From Rhexocercosporidium sp. MPI-PUGE-AT-0058 (Eukaryota > Ascomycota > Leotiomycetes > Helotiales), in assembly GCA_020746875.1 (NCBI GenBank), contig JAGTJL010000006.1, positions 1,860,001 through 1,924,000 of the forward strand: DNA of 64,000 nt, written 5' to 3'. Every line of letters begins with the position of its first letter. Within the stretch, counting starts at the first letter, position 1. Made by a program: the position numbers and the translations under genes. Below, in pieces: positions 34,819 to 46,314 of this stretch. The notes beneath the pieces were generated by a model. It was given only the letters and a program-made list of their open reading frames with translations. It ran no database searches and was not told the origin of the DNA.

Positions 34819-36331
34819 TTATTGGAGGGGCTCCGAGGAACTGGAGAGACGGTTGAGATGAAGGTATACATCTGTTCCGTAGCTGCGAAATATTTAGCCT
34901 CGGACAAAATTCCATGAGAATCCTTTACTCACCCTTCCATACTGATCAACTTCAGATCTCCGCCGAAATAGCGTGCATATAACCTCGAGATGGGTAAACC
35001 GTACCCAAATCCAGCCATAGGCGCCTTGAAATCACTCTTGTCGAAATCTGGATCCAAACTGGGTGTTGTATCCACCGTAGTATACATATAAGTCCAGACG
35101 AGAGGGATGGCACTCCGAGGTATCCCACCACCTTCGTCTGAGATCTTAATGGTGATGTCTTCCTTTCCCTCCGCTACCACAACTTTGGTGACTGGAAAGT
35201 CGTCTTTATCTTGTCCATGTGTTTCGACAACAGCTCGAAGGGAATTCTTCAATGTCTCGAAGAGCATATGTGACAAATGTCCTGGAACGTACATGAAGTT
35301 AAGATTTGGAGGGCACACGAGCTGGACTTTGGGTGCATCGAAGAGTCCGTAGTGATCCTCGCATACGAATCGAGCATTCTCAATAGCTTCCTGGGCTAGA
35401 TCTCGGACATTGGTCTTCGTGCAAATTATTCCCACATATGTTGGATCCTTATTGTGACTTTGATCCGTCAGAGCAATATGTTGTCCAATTAACATCCGGA
35501 TTCCAATGCGGGACATGTAGAATCGATCCAAGAAAGATTGGATATTGTTGTCGATTTGCATGCGTTGCCGTTTACGCTTGTACTCCAAAATGCCCTGAGC
35601 AACAGTCGTTACAACACCGTCATGCCGCCTTTTGATGGTATTCAAGGTATCTGAAAATCTTTGATTGTAGTCGTGAAGCTCAGGAGGCCAGTCGGTGCTG
35701 TCTTCCACAGTCGCAAAGTACCGCCTTGCTGCTGCAGCCGCCTTCTTTGCTTCTCCTCCATTGCCGTTCCCATTCCCATTTTGCTGCCAAGGCGAAGAGC
35801 TGTACTGCCCCTTCTCGACGCTGGGATTCTGTGTGGCTTCCGTGAGGATTTTGGATGTTCTACCATACTGCTTTCCAGGCTTCATGAGTCGATCTCGTAC
35901 ATCCTTCGAAAGTTGTGGTCGAGGGAGTGTTGTTATCTCCTGTGTATCACATGTTAGCGATTGGCCTTAATGATTGCTGGTCTGAGAGAGGGGCTTTACC
36001 TCGAAAGACTGTGCATACCAGTCCTGTACTCTCTTGATCGATGGCATCTCGTTCAATCCATCTGGTAGATCTCCAAGCTCTTGTACTCTGTGGGCAAGTC
36101 GTATTGGAAGCTCTTCAGAGAGGAATTGAGAGGCACGGAAAAGGGTTCCTGTTTTACCAACAGAGTCAGCACAAGCTCTGCGATATCTGCCTGACTGCGA
36201 ACAGTAGAAAACTCACCAGTGGACGGCCTCTCGCCGAATTGGACCATCTGCCTCAAGCTCACACCGGTTGCAGGGAAGCCAGAGTAGTGCTTGATGGTGT
36301 CCATCAACCTCTCAGACTTCTTCCACGACAT
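34819..36331 (-). CDS. Mitochondrial pyruvate dehydrogenase kinase (PDK/BCKDK family)
   Basis: A mitochondrial-matrix Ser kinase that phosphorylates and inactivates the E1 subunit of the pyruvate (or branched-chain 2-oxo acid) dehydrogenase complex. Exons 36331-36217, 36148-36000, 35939-34933 and 34882-34819 give 444 residues, all in phase. The N-terminal four-helix region contains GVSLRQMVQFGERPSTGTLF, typical of PDKs. The GHKL ATPase domain has the N-box ETLKNSLRAVVE, the G1 box SDEGGGIPRS and the G2 box GFGYGLPISRLYARYFGGDL. The end is YGTDVYLHLNRL. A low-complexity Asn-Gly insert and an alanine run lie at about residues 125-150, between the two domains. The family is certain; PDK versus BCKDK cannot be fully separated by eye, but the length and start favour PDK. 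Confidence 0.93.
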
Positions 36332-37698
36332 CTTGTAGACTTTTGCTGGCCCTCAGGCCTATGGATGGTATTCAAAGCTCCGTTGACACTGGATGCCTTC
36401 TCTGCCATGAGCTGGTCGCCGTTTGAAGCCCCCCGCGTTCTCCGAGGCTATGAGGCTGGCCCAGATCGGATCGTATACCGAGGTAAGAATTGCAATTGCT
36501 GGTGTTGTCTAACAAAATACAAGGGATTGAAGAAGATGCTTGAAGATAAATTGAACAACAAGTGTTAAAGGTGAGAGCGAAGAGCAACAAGACAAGAATT
36601 GCAAAGGCTTTGTCGATGAAATTGAAGACTCACACGACAAAGTCGTCTGGAATCTTTAGTTCCTCGCCAAGCGGGCAGGAGGGTGATCCCCGCTGCCCCG
36701 CACTGGCGAAGGGAACATACCACCCTGGTACAGTTTGACCAGCAATTGTATGTTCAATCCTAATGACAAGAAAGATTTTTATTCCATTGGTGGTTTCAAC
36801 AGCTGTAAATTTCCTTCAACCTGAGATTTCTGACATTGCTTTCCTTCCACTATTTTTGCTTTATTGAGTATTGACCGGCTCACAATGCCTTGATAGCTCG
36901 GCTTTGCATGCTACACCGTCTCGCGTCGCTTGTCCCCAAAATTGCTTGAGCTCTCAGCTGATCCCAGGAATGGCACTTGATCCGCAAGCTAAACAATCCG
37001 GACCTCGGGCATGGAACTTTTCGGGTACGTGATACCGTCCTAATAATTGCGGAGCATCTCGGGAGTCGGCCATGCGCTTCATTTCACTGCCGAATAAGGG
37101 GGCTCGTTAGAGTTGCTCTAAGTCAATATGCCATTCATAGACCCCGGACTGTAAAGAATAACTTTCTTGCCAGAAATAAACGCCCTGCAAGTTCGTTGAT
37201 CAAGACGCAGTTTGACAACCTAATCTGCAGCTTCAGTCTTCTTTTGACAGATATCTATTTCTAACGCCTTCTGGATATTGAGGTGAAGGGGAAAGTCCTT
37301 CGTGCTGTCTGAACAGGGAAATTTAAGTGGATTCTAACCAGAATTGATAGCCAAAAGCTTGATTCCGTACTGTAATTGTAACTCTAGAATTAATTTTTTT
37401 TAAGCACATCTAGTTGTTTATACCAGGGTAGTCGCCCCGTTCACAGCTCGCTACGTAAAGTACCTTCCAATAACGGAAGTAAGTTCTGTGCCGCTGCATG
37501 CATCTCGTCTTTGGCTGACATCTCTTATAAGAAAAGTGACTCCCCTCTGTTTCCCTTGTCGCTACATCTGAGGGGTGCTGAACCTCGAGCAAGGCAGTCA
37601 CAATCAAGCTAATCCGAGGAAGGAGGTCGAGCAAAGTGCTTTCACTACTTGTCTCCCAAGCCTGTACCAAGACAAACGAGTAACTTCACAACATCACG
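36332..37698. promoter_or_regulatory. Divergent intergenic region between PDK and the SGNH-like gene
   Basis: About 1.37 kb between divergent starts, so it should hold both promoters. Frames are short and without domains. No specific site could be assigned. Confidence 0.4.
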
Positions 37699-39022
37699 AT
37701 GGGTCTCGCACCAAGACTAGCAACCTCATGGGCCTCCATGAAGCTCGACACTCGCAACCTGCCCTCCTCTCGCGGCTCTATCCTTCGCCTGCTCTTTCTC
37801 GTCATCCTCTTCTGCTGCGGCGCCTACATTCTCTTCCTTCCACTCTCGTACCTCTTCCACGCCGTTTCTGCAGGTAAGCACCATACCAAGCCCATGATTC
37901 TTGAACCTGGAGAAGAGTGAGTCGATGCACTCCTCTTTCTACATGGTCAAGAGCTCATGGCTGCGGTTTAGTGCTATCAAGCATTTCGCTGGAAGCCGAG
38001 AATGTGGCATTCTGCAAGAGGATGTTTATACTGTGCCATGGCCTTTGATTCCTAAAATCAGTCCGTTCTGTGGGAAAAGGGCTATCCTTCTGGAGGCGTT
38101 GAGTGGTGGTGGGAGGTATGGATTTGATGAGCCTTTTGTTGGCAAAGGTATGCATATATCTTTCTAATGTACTAGAATATTACCTGACATCGCAATGACT
38201 AGGCTGTACGTACAGGTGGTTCTCTACTCCTGAGATTTGCATGATCATTGGACGATTCAATGCAATCACGTTCGTCGGAGACGATATTGCACAGTCTATC
38301 TATGCTGCTTTCAACATCCTGCTACGCGAGGACCTTGCTCTTGGTGGTCTCCAGCAGTGGATCATGAGCGACGAGGATAAGGCAAAGTGTAGATGTCACA
38401 ACCAGTTCCTATACAGTGAATGCCAGAGATTCGCCATCAAAAGTAGCGACGATGTAAAGAAGAACGAAGGTAGAGATCGAAAAGGAAGTCCCTACTTTTG
38501 CGACTGTAAGTCTCTGGACCTCCCTTTAAATTCAATGGAGCTAAAAAGATAGATGTTCCTCATGTGTACATACCCGTCACCAGCGTCCCTTCTTCTCCAG
38601 CCTCTCAGACTAGCTTTCAAGACCTCACCTACGGCAAACCGAATCCATGGCAGCCTTCACCCATGATCTTCTCTTCCGGCCACAGTTCAGCTTTCGATAC
38701 GGGTACAGCTACCCTCGCGATAGAAGAATGGTCAGCACTTGCCACAGGAGCAGAGCGCAACATCCCAATTCTTTTCGTCAGTCCACCGGCGTTTGGAATC
38801 AACAAGACCCCAGGGTCAGCTCCTAATACTGGAAACCTCGCGGTATGGAACTTTCACGAGGAGATGGCGCCAGTAGCGAGTGAGAAGCACTTCGATGTTT
38901 TGAGCCTGTATAACTTGACAGTGCAGGCTTCGTCGGTGGATGGAGAGAGGTTTGGTGAGGAGGTGGCCTTGGTTGAGGCTATGATGATTATTAATTGGCT
39001 CAGCAAGCTGGAGACATCTTGA
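37699..39022 (+). CDS. Membrane-anchored GDSL/SGNH-like protein (Pmr5/Cas1-type family)
   Basis: The N-terminus has one membrane span, ILRLLFLVILFCCGAYILFL. The lumenal part contains GGRYGFDEPFVGKGC-type sequence, then RWFSTPEIC and ITFVGDDIAQS, where the SGNH family has a G-D-S block I; here Ser is replaced by Asp. The end IFSSGHSSAF and MMIINWL are also seen in fungal members that I recall. Exons are 37699-37873, then from about 38019 to 38147, 38203-38505 and 38553-39022. The last two introns are in phase; the first (acceptor at 38018) is my best guess because other acceptors break the frame. Function is probably esterase or acyltransferase on glycans, if active at all. The Asp in place of the nucleophile should be checked. 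It converges on the S1P lyase gene. Confidence 0.65.
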
Positions 39023-39348
39023 TGGGGAGACGGCAGATGGAGTGGTACGGACTGAATGTTATGGACAAAACATATGCCTTATAGACCTGCGTATTGTTCG
39101 GGTTTGTGAGGAGTTCTGGGGGATGGAGTAGCTATTCTAGAAGGAAAGTATGGTTTACAGGACTCTTCATATCGGAGGCTTAGGAGTACGGTTATACCCA
39201 TGGGATGAACATTAAGAGCAAGTTTGAAATTGTTATGAGTTAGAGAGATACATGAATTCAAATAATCATCTCAACCGAAACGCCGCTCTTCAAAATGCCC
39301 ACAATGCCAATCTAAACGCCGCATATCAACGAGGTTCAGTGAAAACCG
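39023..39348. other. Convergent 3' intergenic region
   Basis: 326 bases between the stop codons of the SGNH-like gene and the S1P lyase gene. I see nothing beyond shared 3' flanks. Confidence 0.5.
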
Positions 39349-41175
39349 CTAAGCTTTGTACAAAGTATCCAAGAACCCACTCGCGAGCTCAACCACCACA
39401 CTCTTGTTTGGCAAGCTTCCAGCAACACCATACAGCGCAGCGCTATCACCCAAGCTCTTCCCCTTAGCACCCTTACCCTCCACAATCCTAACGCGCTCCT
39501 TCTCCTTCTCGCCCTCAATAACAGCCTCCAGATCAGCCACAAGCTTATCCCAGACCTTGACGATAGGAAGAGTGACTGCTACATGGATAGCAGGTGGGCT
39601 TTGCAGGGAGTTCAAATGCCATCCCTTAGCAGACATCGCATCAGCGATATCATACACATCCAACGTCTTCGAGTTGAACGCCACAACCGAGACTAACGGG
39701 TGTCCCAGGACTTCCAAATCGCTGTTCAACGCAGGGTTATGCTCGATAGCGTCAACGATCTTCTTAGCTGCGCCAACGATCTCAGAGCAAGACTTGATAT
39801 ACCCCATCTCGCCCACGCTCATAAGACTAGCCCAGCACCCGGCAATCAACGCGCCGGGTCTCGATCCTGCGATGGAAGGAGAGGCGTACACACCACCAGA
39901 CCAATCAGGCGAGATGAAATACTGATAGCTCCGGAGTTTCTCGTTGCGATACAGACATGTCGAGTTACCCTTTGGTGCGAAGCCGTATTTATGCGTGTCG
40001 CAGCTAATACTAGTCACGCCCTTGAGTCTGAAATCGAAGAGCTCCGTCTCGAAACCGGCTTTCTCGAGGAAGGGCACGAGGAAGGATCCGAGACAGCAGT
40101 CGACGTGGAGGTTTATCTTGCGCTTGAGAGCGAGCTTGGAGAGGGAGGTTATGTCGTCGATGATGCCGTGGGGGAAGTTGGGTGCGGAGCCGACGAGGAG
40201 AACGGTGTTGCTGTTGATGAGACGTGCCACGGACGGAATGTGTACTTGGTAGGAGGGCGCTGGGCAGGCCACGAGGTGGACCTTGATGCCGAAGTATTCG
40301 CCTGCTTTACGGAATGCTGTGTGGCCTGTCTCTGGGAGGATCCTGAGACGAATCGTTAGTAGATATTTGAATGTTGCGGAGAGAGGGGACTTACATCTCT
40401 GGCTCAGTAACACCCCGCTCTGCATATGCCTTATTTCTAGCACTCAGACATGCCATCAAGATAGACTCTGTTCCTCCACTGGTCGTCACACCTGCCGATC
40501 CACCAGGAGCATTGAACATAGTCAGAACCATCGACACGATCTCGGCCTCCATCTTCCTCACGCCGGGGAAAACATCAGGGTGGATCGGGTTCGCAACAGT
40601 GAACTTCCCAAACGCCTCAGTCTGCAATTTGATCAAGGCGTCTCCTCCATGATACACAGCGCCGGAGACAAATCCATCCTCCCATCTCGTGTGATCCATA
40701 TTGGCCAAAGCCTCCAACTCCTTCAGCACCGTCTCTTCGGACCATCCTTCCTTCGGCAGTGTGAGATATCGTACAATGCCCGGTCCGGACGGCACGAGCT
40801 TCCCTTGCAGCTTTATGACGGCTTCGGAGACTTGTTTCTGGACTTGCGATCGTACGCCTGGCGCGCGAAGGAAGAGACCGTATGCGTATCGTCGGACAGC
40901 AATGTATGTATCTGCGAAAGTACCGAATAGCCCGCGGCCCTTAAGCTTCAGTAAACCCTTCCTCGTCCATCTCAGCAGGAATAGGAAGAATATAAGATTG
41001 CGGAATCTGTACAAGTGCTCTGATTAGTATATCTGTCTAATCCTCGGAAATTGAAGTAGCTATCAAGGAGAACGTACAAGTCGATGTTAAGAGACAGCAA
41101 TTGCCCGCTCGATCCAGCCTTTTTGATCGCAAAGCTGTTGCGCAAGCTTGCGGATAAACTCGAAGTGCCCGGCAT
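39349..41175 (-). CDS. DPL1: Sphingosine-1-phosphate lyase (dihydrosphingosine phosphate lyase)
   Basis: A PLP enzyme of the ER membrane that cleaves phosphorylated long-chain bases into an aldehyde and phosphoethanolamine, the exit step of sphingolipid breakdown. Exons 41175-41078, 41006-40395 and 40342-39349 are in phase and give 567 residues, the family length. A membrane segment, FRNLIFFLFLLRW, lies near residue 35. The PLP domain has GVTTSGGTESILMA and the lysine in SCDTHKYGFAPKG, which forms the Schiff base. PDWSGGVYASPSIAGSRPG is also conserved. The first intron lies just before the membrane segment. No damage is seen. It converges on the SGNH-like gene. Confidence 0.96.
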
Positions 41176-42145
41176 GTTTTCGTTTATCGTGTGAACAAAT
41201 TTGCAGATAGAAGGATTGGGAGATGAAAGGCTGAAGGGAGTTTAATATGTCTGTCACCTTGCTTTCGCCCGGTCCGTTTGGAAATGGAGATTGTAACTTC
41301 GAACTTACAAAGGTCGCTATCGCACTCGCCTGGGTTTCTAGGCCGAGGTGAAAGCACAAGGCATGGGTGCGATTGGTACTTAAACAGGCAGTTCAGAACC
41401 TCTACAACCCACCTGTTGGCCTGCTTGGGTCGGAGCCGTTTACCGGATTCAATTGTTACTTGGTGCAACGGATTTGGAATTAGGCCGTGGAGTAGCGGGT
41501 ATGGCTGTGGTGGGCGTTGTTGGAGTTCCCAATAGAGACACCTCAATGCCTTTCTCAGTTGTGGTTGGTTATCCATGACTCCACAGACGGAGTCGGCACA
41601 TGGAAGAGCGGGATGACAAAATAAAATCTACAAGCATTATTGTTTTAACCTGTAGTCCAAACAATTATTTCAAAAAAATGCGGCGTTATTGTCTTTGATT
41701 CTGTGACGTATTTGATTGTACTTTTTATACTCCGACATTCAACTTCGACATTCAAGGTACTTGCTTGCTTTGGACCTGCAATAACTCCAGCTCAATCATC
41801 CTCTTGAATTTCCAAATCCAGCAACAGTTCCCAGTGACTGTAAGGGTATGTGAACATAATGTACAGTACAAGAGAGCAAACTCGCACTCCCACAGATTTC
41901 ATCGCTGCAAACGCCAGTTCTAGAGGGGCACCCGGACCCATATGCAGATGCTCATGCAAAGATTATACACCACACCACATGCCAGACATTTACTTCATGT
42001 TGTCTCCCTCCCCAAACGCCAGAACGCCATCCTCGATCGTCCTCTGCCGATTCGTCGTTTGGGTTGCTTCGTAGATCATAGATCATTAAGGCCCCGTATC
42101 ATCCCTTCTAGTTGTGTGTGAATATCGGACAAGAATTGAAACTGG
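41176..42145. other. Intergenic: S1P lyase promoter and 3' end of the GT34 gene
   Basis: About 970 bases. The 130-codon minus-strand frame at 41184-41576 has no recognised domain. No repeats or RNA genes seen. Confidence 0.5.
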
Positions 42146-43188
42146 CTATCGTTGGTGGAATGCTGTCTTCCATTGTTTCGAAAATGGTTCTGCCTCTGCC
42201 TCACAGCTTCTTCCAGCTTGATCACATCCTACAAATCGGATCACAAAATCTCCATCTTTGTATGCCCCTTCTGGAGATGCAAGCTCCCTCTTGCTGTATG
42301 CATTCAGGGTTCTTTGTGGTACAAGTGCCAGTTTCGAGAGGATTGTTGGGTGCCATTGTACAATGTGTTCCTGGTGGATGATCAGTACACCGCATAGTAT
42401 GGAAGAGATGTAGTCTGCTTACCAGAGCATGTGTCTCTGCCTTCTGGAAGTTATAAGATCTGTATAATGGATCAAACCACGTATCCAGAAAGAACTTGGC
42501 CCAGTCCCCCTTTCGAATAACGAAACTGCCTTGCGACAATCCCTCCTTGTCTTGAGTAAGAACGAAGTCGATGTTGGCTCCTTTCAGGTGTGGGAAAGTC
42601 TTGATGACACTGTCAGGAGGTACAACTGATTGATCCCTGATCATCAAGGTCTCTAATTTCTTTGGGTTCATGACTTCTCCCTCCAGCGTCATCTCGGGAT
42701 TCATGATGAGGGAATTCTGGTCTAGATACCAGATGTAGGTTGAGTGAGGGAATTTTGTCAAAGCGTGTCGAACCGCAGGAACTCTCGACCAGGACGAAGG
42801 AGAGCCGCCCAGATCGTAATCCGTGGCGGATGGGAAGAAAGTGGTGTAGCCTGTATTCGGTCAGCCATCCTGCCTTGTATGTCTCGCTCGAACAGTGCAT
42901 ACCATGTTTCCTCGCGTATTCTATCCTGTTATCCTTGATATTGTTTAAGTACTCCTTGCTGTAGCGGTCTGGGCTCAGAACCGTCACAATAACTACCGGC
43001 GATGTCCCCGACGGTATCCTTTCGGATCCCCCGAATATCTGGGACAGTATGAAGATAACTGCGCCGACTGCGCATGCGCACAAGGCGATGGCTTGCACTC
43101 TACTCCTCCGCACCATTGGGAAACGTGTCGATCGAGTCGCATACGGTTGGGGGTTTGAGGATTTCCTCAGCGGCAGCGCCATGTGCAT
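42146..43188 (-). CDS. Golgi alpha-1,6-mannosyltransferase subunit (Mnn10/Mnn11-like, GT34)
   Basis: A type II Golgi membrane protein of the GMA12/MNN10 family (GT34) that elongates N-glycan outer chains in the mannan polymerase complex. Exons 43188-42903, 42850-42423 and 42370-42146 are in phase and give 312 residues. After a basic cytoplasmic start comes a span, AIALCACAVGAVIFILSQIF. The catalytic part contains VVIVTVLSPDRYSKEYLNNI, RVPAVRHALTKFPHSTYIWY and LDQNSLIMNP, where many members carry a D-x-D metal site; here the third position is Asn. QGSFVIRKGDWAKFFLDTWF and VIRFVGCD are also typical. Mnn11-like is more likely than Mnn10-like from the length, but not certain. It is divergent to mannose-6-phosphate isomerase, which supplies its sugar donor pathway. 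Confidence 0.88.
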
Positions 43189-43865
43189 TTTCGAAGTCCC
43201 GAGGCCGTCGGCGCCTCAGCTATTTTATTCCAGAGACGGAGAAGAGATGTTAGACCCAGCGACGGGTGCTTATGAGGATGCCGTCCGAGACGATAACCCG
43301 GTGAAGCTGACCTCTTTTTGCCCTTCCGTTTCCCTGTCCCTTTCCCTTCGTGTATGCAGCCCGGCGGTTCGCAGAAGAATTGGGCAGCGTCCTAGTCAGC
43401 GATTGAAAGGACAGTCAAGTAGCCAGATGAATGCAGGATGGTCGACTTCTTGCGACTGAGAAAAGAATGTCCTGGTGGAGACCTCGTGGTACGAAACGAA
43501 ATGAACGACTTCAAATTATTGTACAGTTTGGCGTTTCCCGATGAGTTGGGTCTAGCGTTCAGGGTGCGCCCTGAAATCGAGCCAATCAAAGGCCTGTGTC
43601 AAGCTCGGCTACCATGATAAGGATCTCCGTAAGGGGAAACGCTGGGACGACCAAATTTCAACATTTGCTGGAGCTTATTCCAAAGGGAAGCACAAAACTT
43701 ACTTCCGCTTCCAATTTCGGTCGGCAGATGCTTCATATGATAATGGCTTGCTCCTGCACGTATTCAAATGCACTTAAAACATAGATGTGGTGGATGTGGT
43801 CAAGTCAAATCATCTGACAGCTGTCCCCTGATCTGATTAAAAGTTTCCTACAGTAAAGTGCCATA

Positions 43866-43991
43866 GGTATTTGCACCCCCCTTGCAAATCCCACTTTTCT
43901 CAACCAGTGACAGTCCTCGTTTGGCAGTCTGATAGACTTGATTGGCTACTTATAGCAAAGGGGGGGGGGGGGGGGAAGGGGTGCAAATACC
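43866..43991. repeat. 126-bp segment bounded by a perfect 14-bp inverted repeat, with a 16-G run
   Basis: GGTATTTGCACCCC at 43866-43879 is exactly complementary to GGGGTGCAAATACC at 43978-43991. Between them are a second TTGCAAAT string (43882-43889) and a run of 16 G at 43960-43975. No clear target-site duplication flanks it. It may be a small MITE-like element or a hairpin. It lies between the divergent GT34 and PMI genes. Confidence 0.75.
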
Positions 43992-44160
43992 AGTCTGGAC
44001 TACATGAGGACTGCAGCGCTCCCGTTCAAAAAGCTCCGCAGCTATCGTCATCAGAAAGAAAGTCCAACGTCATAAAACTGGTGAACGAATATATTTAACG
44101 GGTCGTTGATGACTTGGTTTGTAGACATGTTGTTTCTTTCCTCTCTTTCCTCTCTTCTAT

Positions 44161-44188
44161 ATTTTCACAAGAATATTTTCACAAGAAT
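44161..44188 (+). repeat. Two tandem copies of a 14-bp unit before the PMI start
   Basis: The unit ATTTTCACAAGAAT occurs at 44161-44174 and 44175-44188, ending 21 bases before the ATG, so it lies in the leader. Confidence 0.8.
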
Positions 44189-44209
44189 ATCTTCAGACAG
44201 TAAGCCGTT

Positions 44210-45656
44210 ATGACGTCTTCAATTATTCAGTTGGAGTGCCAGTGCAACAACTATCCCTGGGGAAAGAAGGGCAAGGAATCTTTGGCTGCCAAATATGCAG
44301 CTGCAACTCCAGGAGGAAGCTTCAAGTTGGATGAAACCAAAGAATATGCCGAGGTGAGTGTTTCTCTTTCAATTTCATAGTCTGGACATTAACTGGAAAT
44401 ATTGTTTGTTCTAAATCCGCTACTTCACCACGACGAATACCTCTTTAACAACTTGCACAGCAATGGATGGGAACATATCCCACAACTCCATCCCTCATCC
44501 TCTCCAGCGGAGAAGATCTCCAGAAGCACTTAAATGCCAACAAAGACGCCCTGATCGGAAAACCAATCCTCTCCAAGTTTGGATCGGATCTTCCCTACCT
44601 ACCCAAAGTATATTTCCCCTATTCTGACCAACATACCTTCTAACAACCCACCCAGATCCTCTCCATAGCCAAAGCACTCCCCCTCCAAATCCACCCGGAT
44701 AAAGCCCTCGCCCAAAAACTCCACGCCAAAGACCCCTCCAAATTCAGCGACGCAAACCACAAACCGGAAATAGCCGTCGCGCTCTCCAGATTCGAAGTCT
44801 TCGTCGGTTGGAAGCCCCTCCCTAGAATCCAAGCACTCTTCACAGAGGTTCCCATCCTCCGCTCCAGTTTCGTTCCCAATGATGCAAATGCTACTTTCAA
44901 TACTGAGAATCTGAAGGCTATTCTGAGTAATATATTGTCGGCGAGTGATGAGGAGGTCAAGGAAGTGTATGAGAAATTAAGGGGGATGCCGAAGGAGGCT
45001 TTTGGGGAGGGAGAGGAGTATATTGCGGAGATGCTGCCGAGATTGGCGGAGCAGTATGATAAGACTGATCCGGGGATGCTGGTTGCCCTTTTGGCTATGA
45101 ACTATTTGGTGTTGGAAAAGGGCGAAGCGATTTATGTGCCTGCCGAGTGAGTGTTCTTAACTCCCTCCGTCCGTGTGTGTAACTCCTAAACTGACCAAAC
45201 GAAAGTGGAATCCACGCCTACCTGAGCGGGGATATTGTCGAGTGTATGGCACGAAGCGACAATGTCCTCAACACAGGCTTCTGCCCCCGTGCAGACAGAG
45301 ACTCCATCGAGCTATTCACTGCAGCACTCTCATTTAGTCCCAAGTCTGCCGACGAAGCTCTTCTCAAGCCTAAGCCTTCTGTAAAAGGACTAAAGGGCCA
45401 TACTCAAGTGCTCGCTCCTCCAATGAGCGAGTTTGATATGCTTGTGACGGTCTTGAGGTCTGGGGAGAAGGAGACTATTGAAGCTTTGAAGGGACCAGCT
45501 ATCATGGTTGTAACTGGCGGAAAGGGAATTTTGAAGGCTGAGGGGAAGGAGACGGAGATCAAGGAGGGGTATGTCTTCTTCATTGGGTACAACACAGAAT
45601 TTGAGCTTGTAGCTGGGAGTGGGCTTGAGACTCATATCGCTTTTGCGGAAGCTTAA
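44210..45656 (+). CDS. PMI40: Mannose-6-phosphate isomerase (type I)
   Basis: A zinc enzyme of the cytosol that interconverts fructose-6-phosphate and mannose-6-phosphate, the entry to GDP-mannose for glycoproteins and wall mannan. Exons 44210-44353, 44461-44607, 44656-45146 and 45206-45656 give 410 residues in consistent phase. The start IIQLECQCNNYPWGKKG is typical. Zinc ligands are visible in ALPLQIHPDK (Gln and His), DANHKPEIAVAL (Glu) and DGIHAYLSGDIVECMARSDN (His), followed by the conserved NVLNTGF-type stretch and active-site Arg region. The C-terminal cupin-like domain ends in THIAFAEA. Nothing is missing. It is divergent to the GT34 mannosyltransferase gene and converges with the RING-CH gene. 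Confidence 0.96.
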
Positions 45657-46314
45657 GGTCTGTAGCATATGAAATATGACGATACTACAATTTGCAAAAG
45701 GAAGAGACGCCTAGTAACCATCCAATTGACTCTATTAGAAACTTAGCCCTATTCTGTGAGGGCATTGACACCGTAGAGAAGTAAGTCGGGTTCGTCCTGC
45801 AAAATATGATCCAGAATCCTGAGATGCAATAACACGCCACAACGACACCACAATCTGGACGGAGGTAGTTTGCACCAACCTCAATTGCAAAAACGTATTC
45901 GCCACACTACACAACACAAAACCATGTAAACCGTTCTGGAAATGTATCAACTCATCCATCTCTGAATCTCTTATAAGCAATTCGCCGAAGCAGAAAATCC
46001 AGCACCAACAATCCCATAGAAAGAAGAGCGGCATATCGATAGAGTGTTGACTGAGCTCGCGGCCGCCGGTAATGAAACGAGAACAAGACGCCCAAGCTTC
46101 GAGGCTCCAGCAGAGCGGTATATATATGCACACAGACTAGCTGACACCCTACTTGGAGAGGAACTCGTGGCAGCTTAAGTTGTGTGCAAGTAATTTGAAT
46201 TGTATGTCAGGGCGAAGGGAAAATGCGGTGAAAAGGATTCGCTATGAGGTCGACGCTCGTATGTACACATTTATCTCAACATGCTGCGCTGGGGAGAAAG
46301 ATCAATAAATTGCA
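45657..46314. other. Convergent intergenic region between PMI and RING-CH genes
   Basis: About 660 bases with 3' flanks only. A 132-codon minus-strand frame at 45735-46133 has no recognised domain. Confidence 0.5.
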
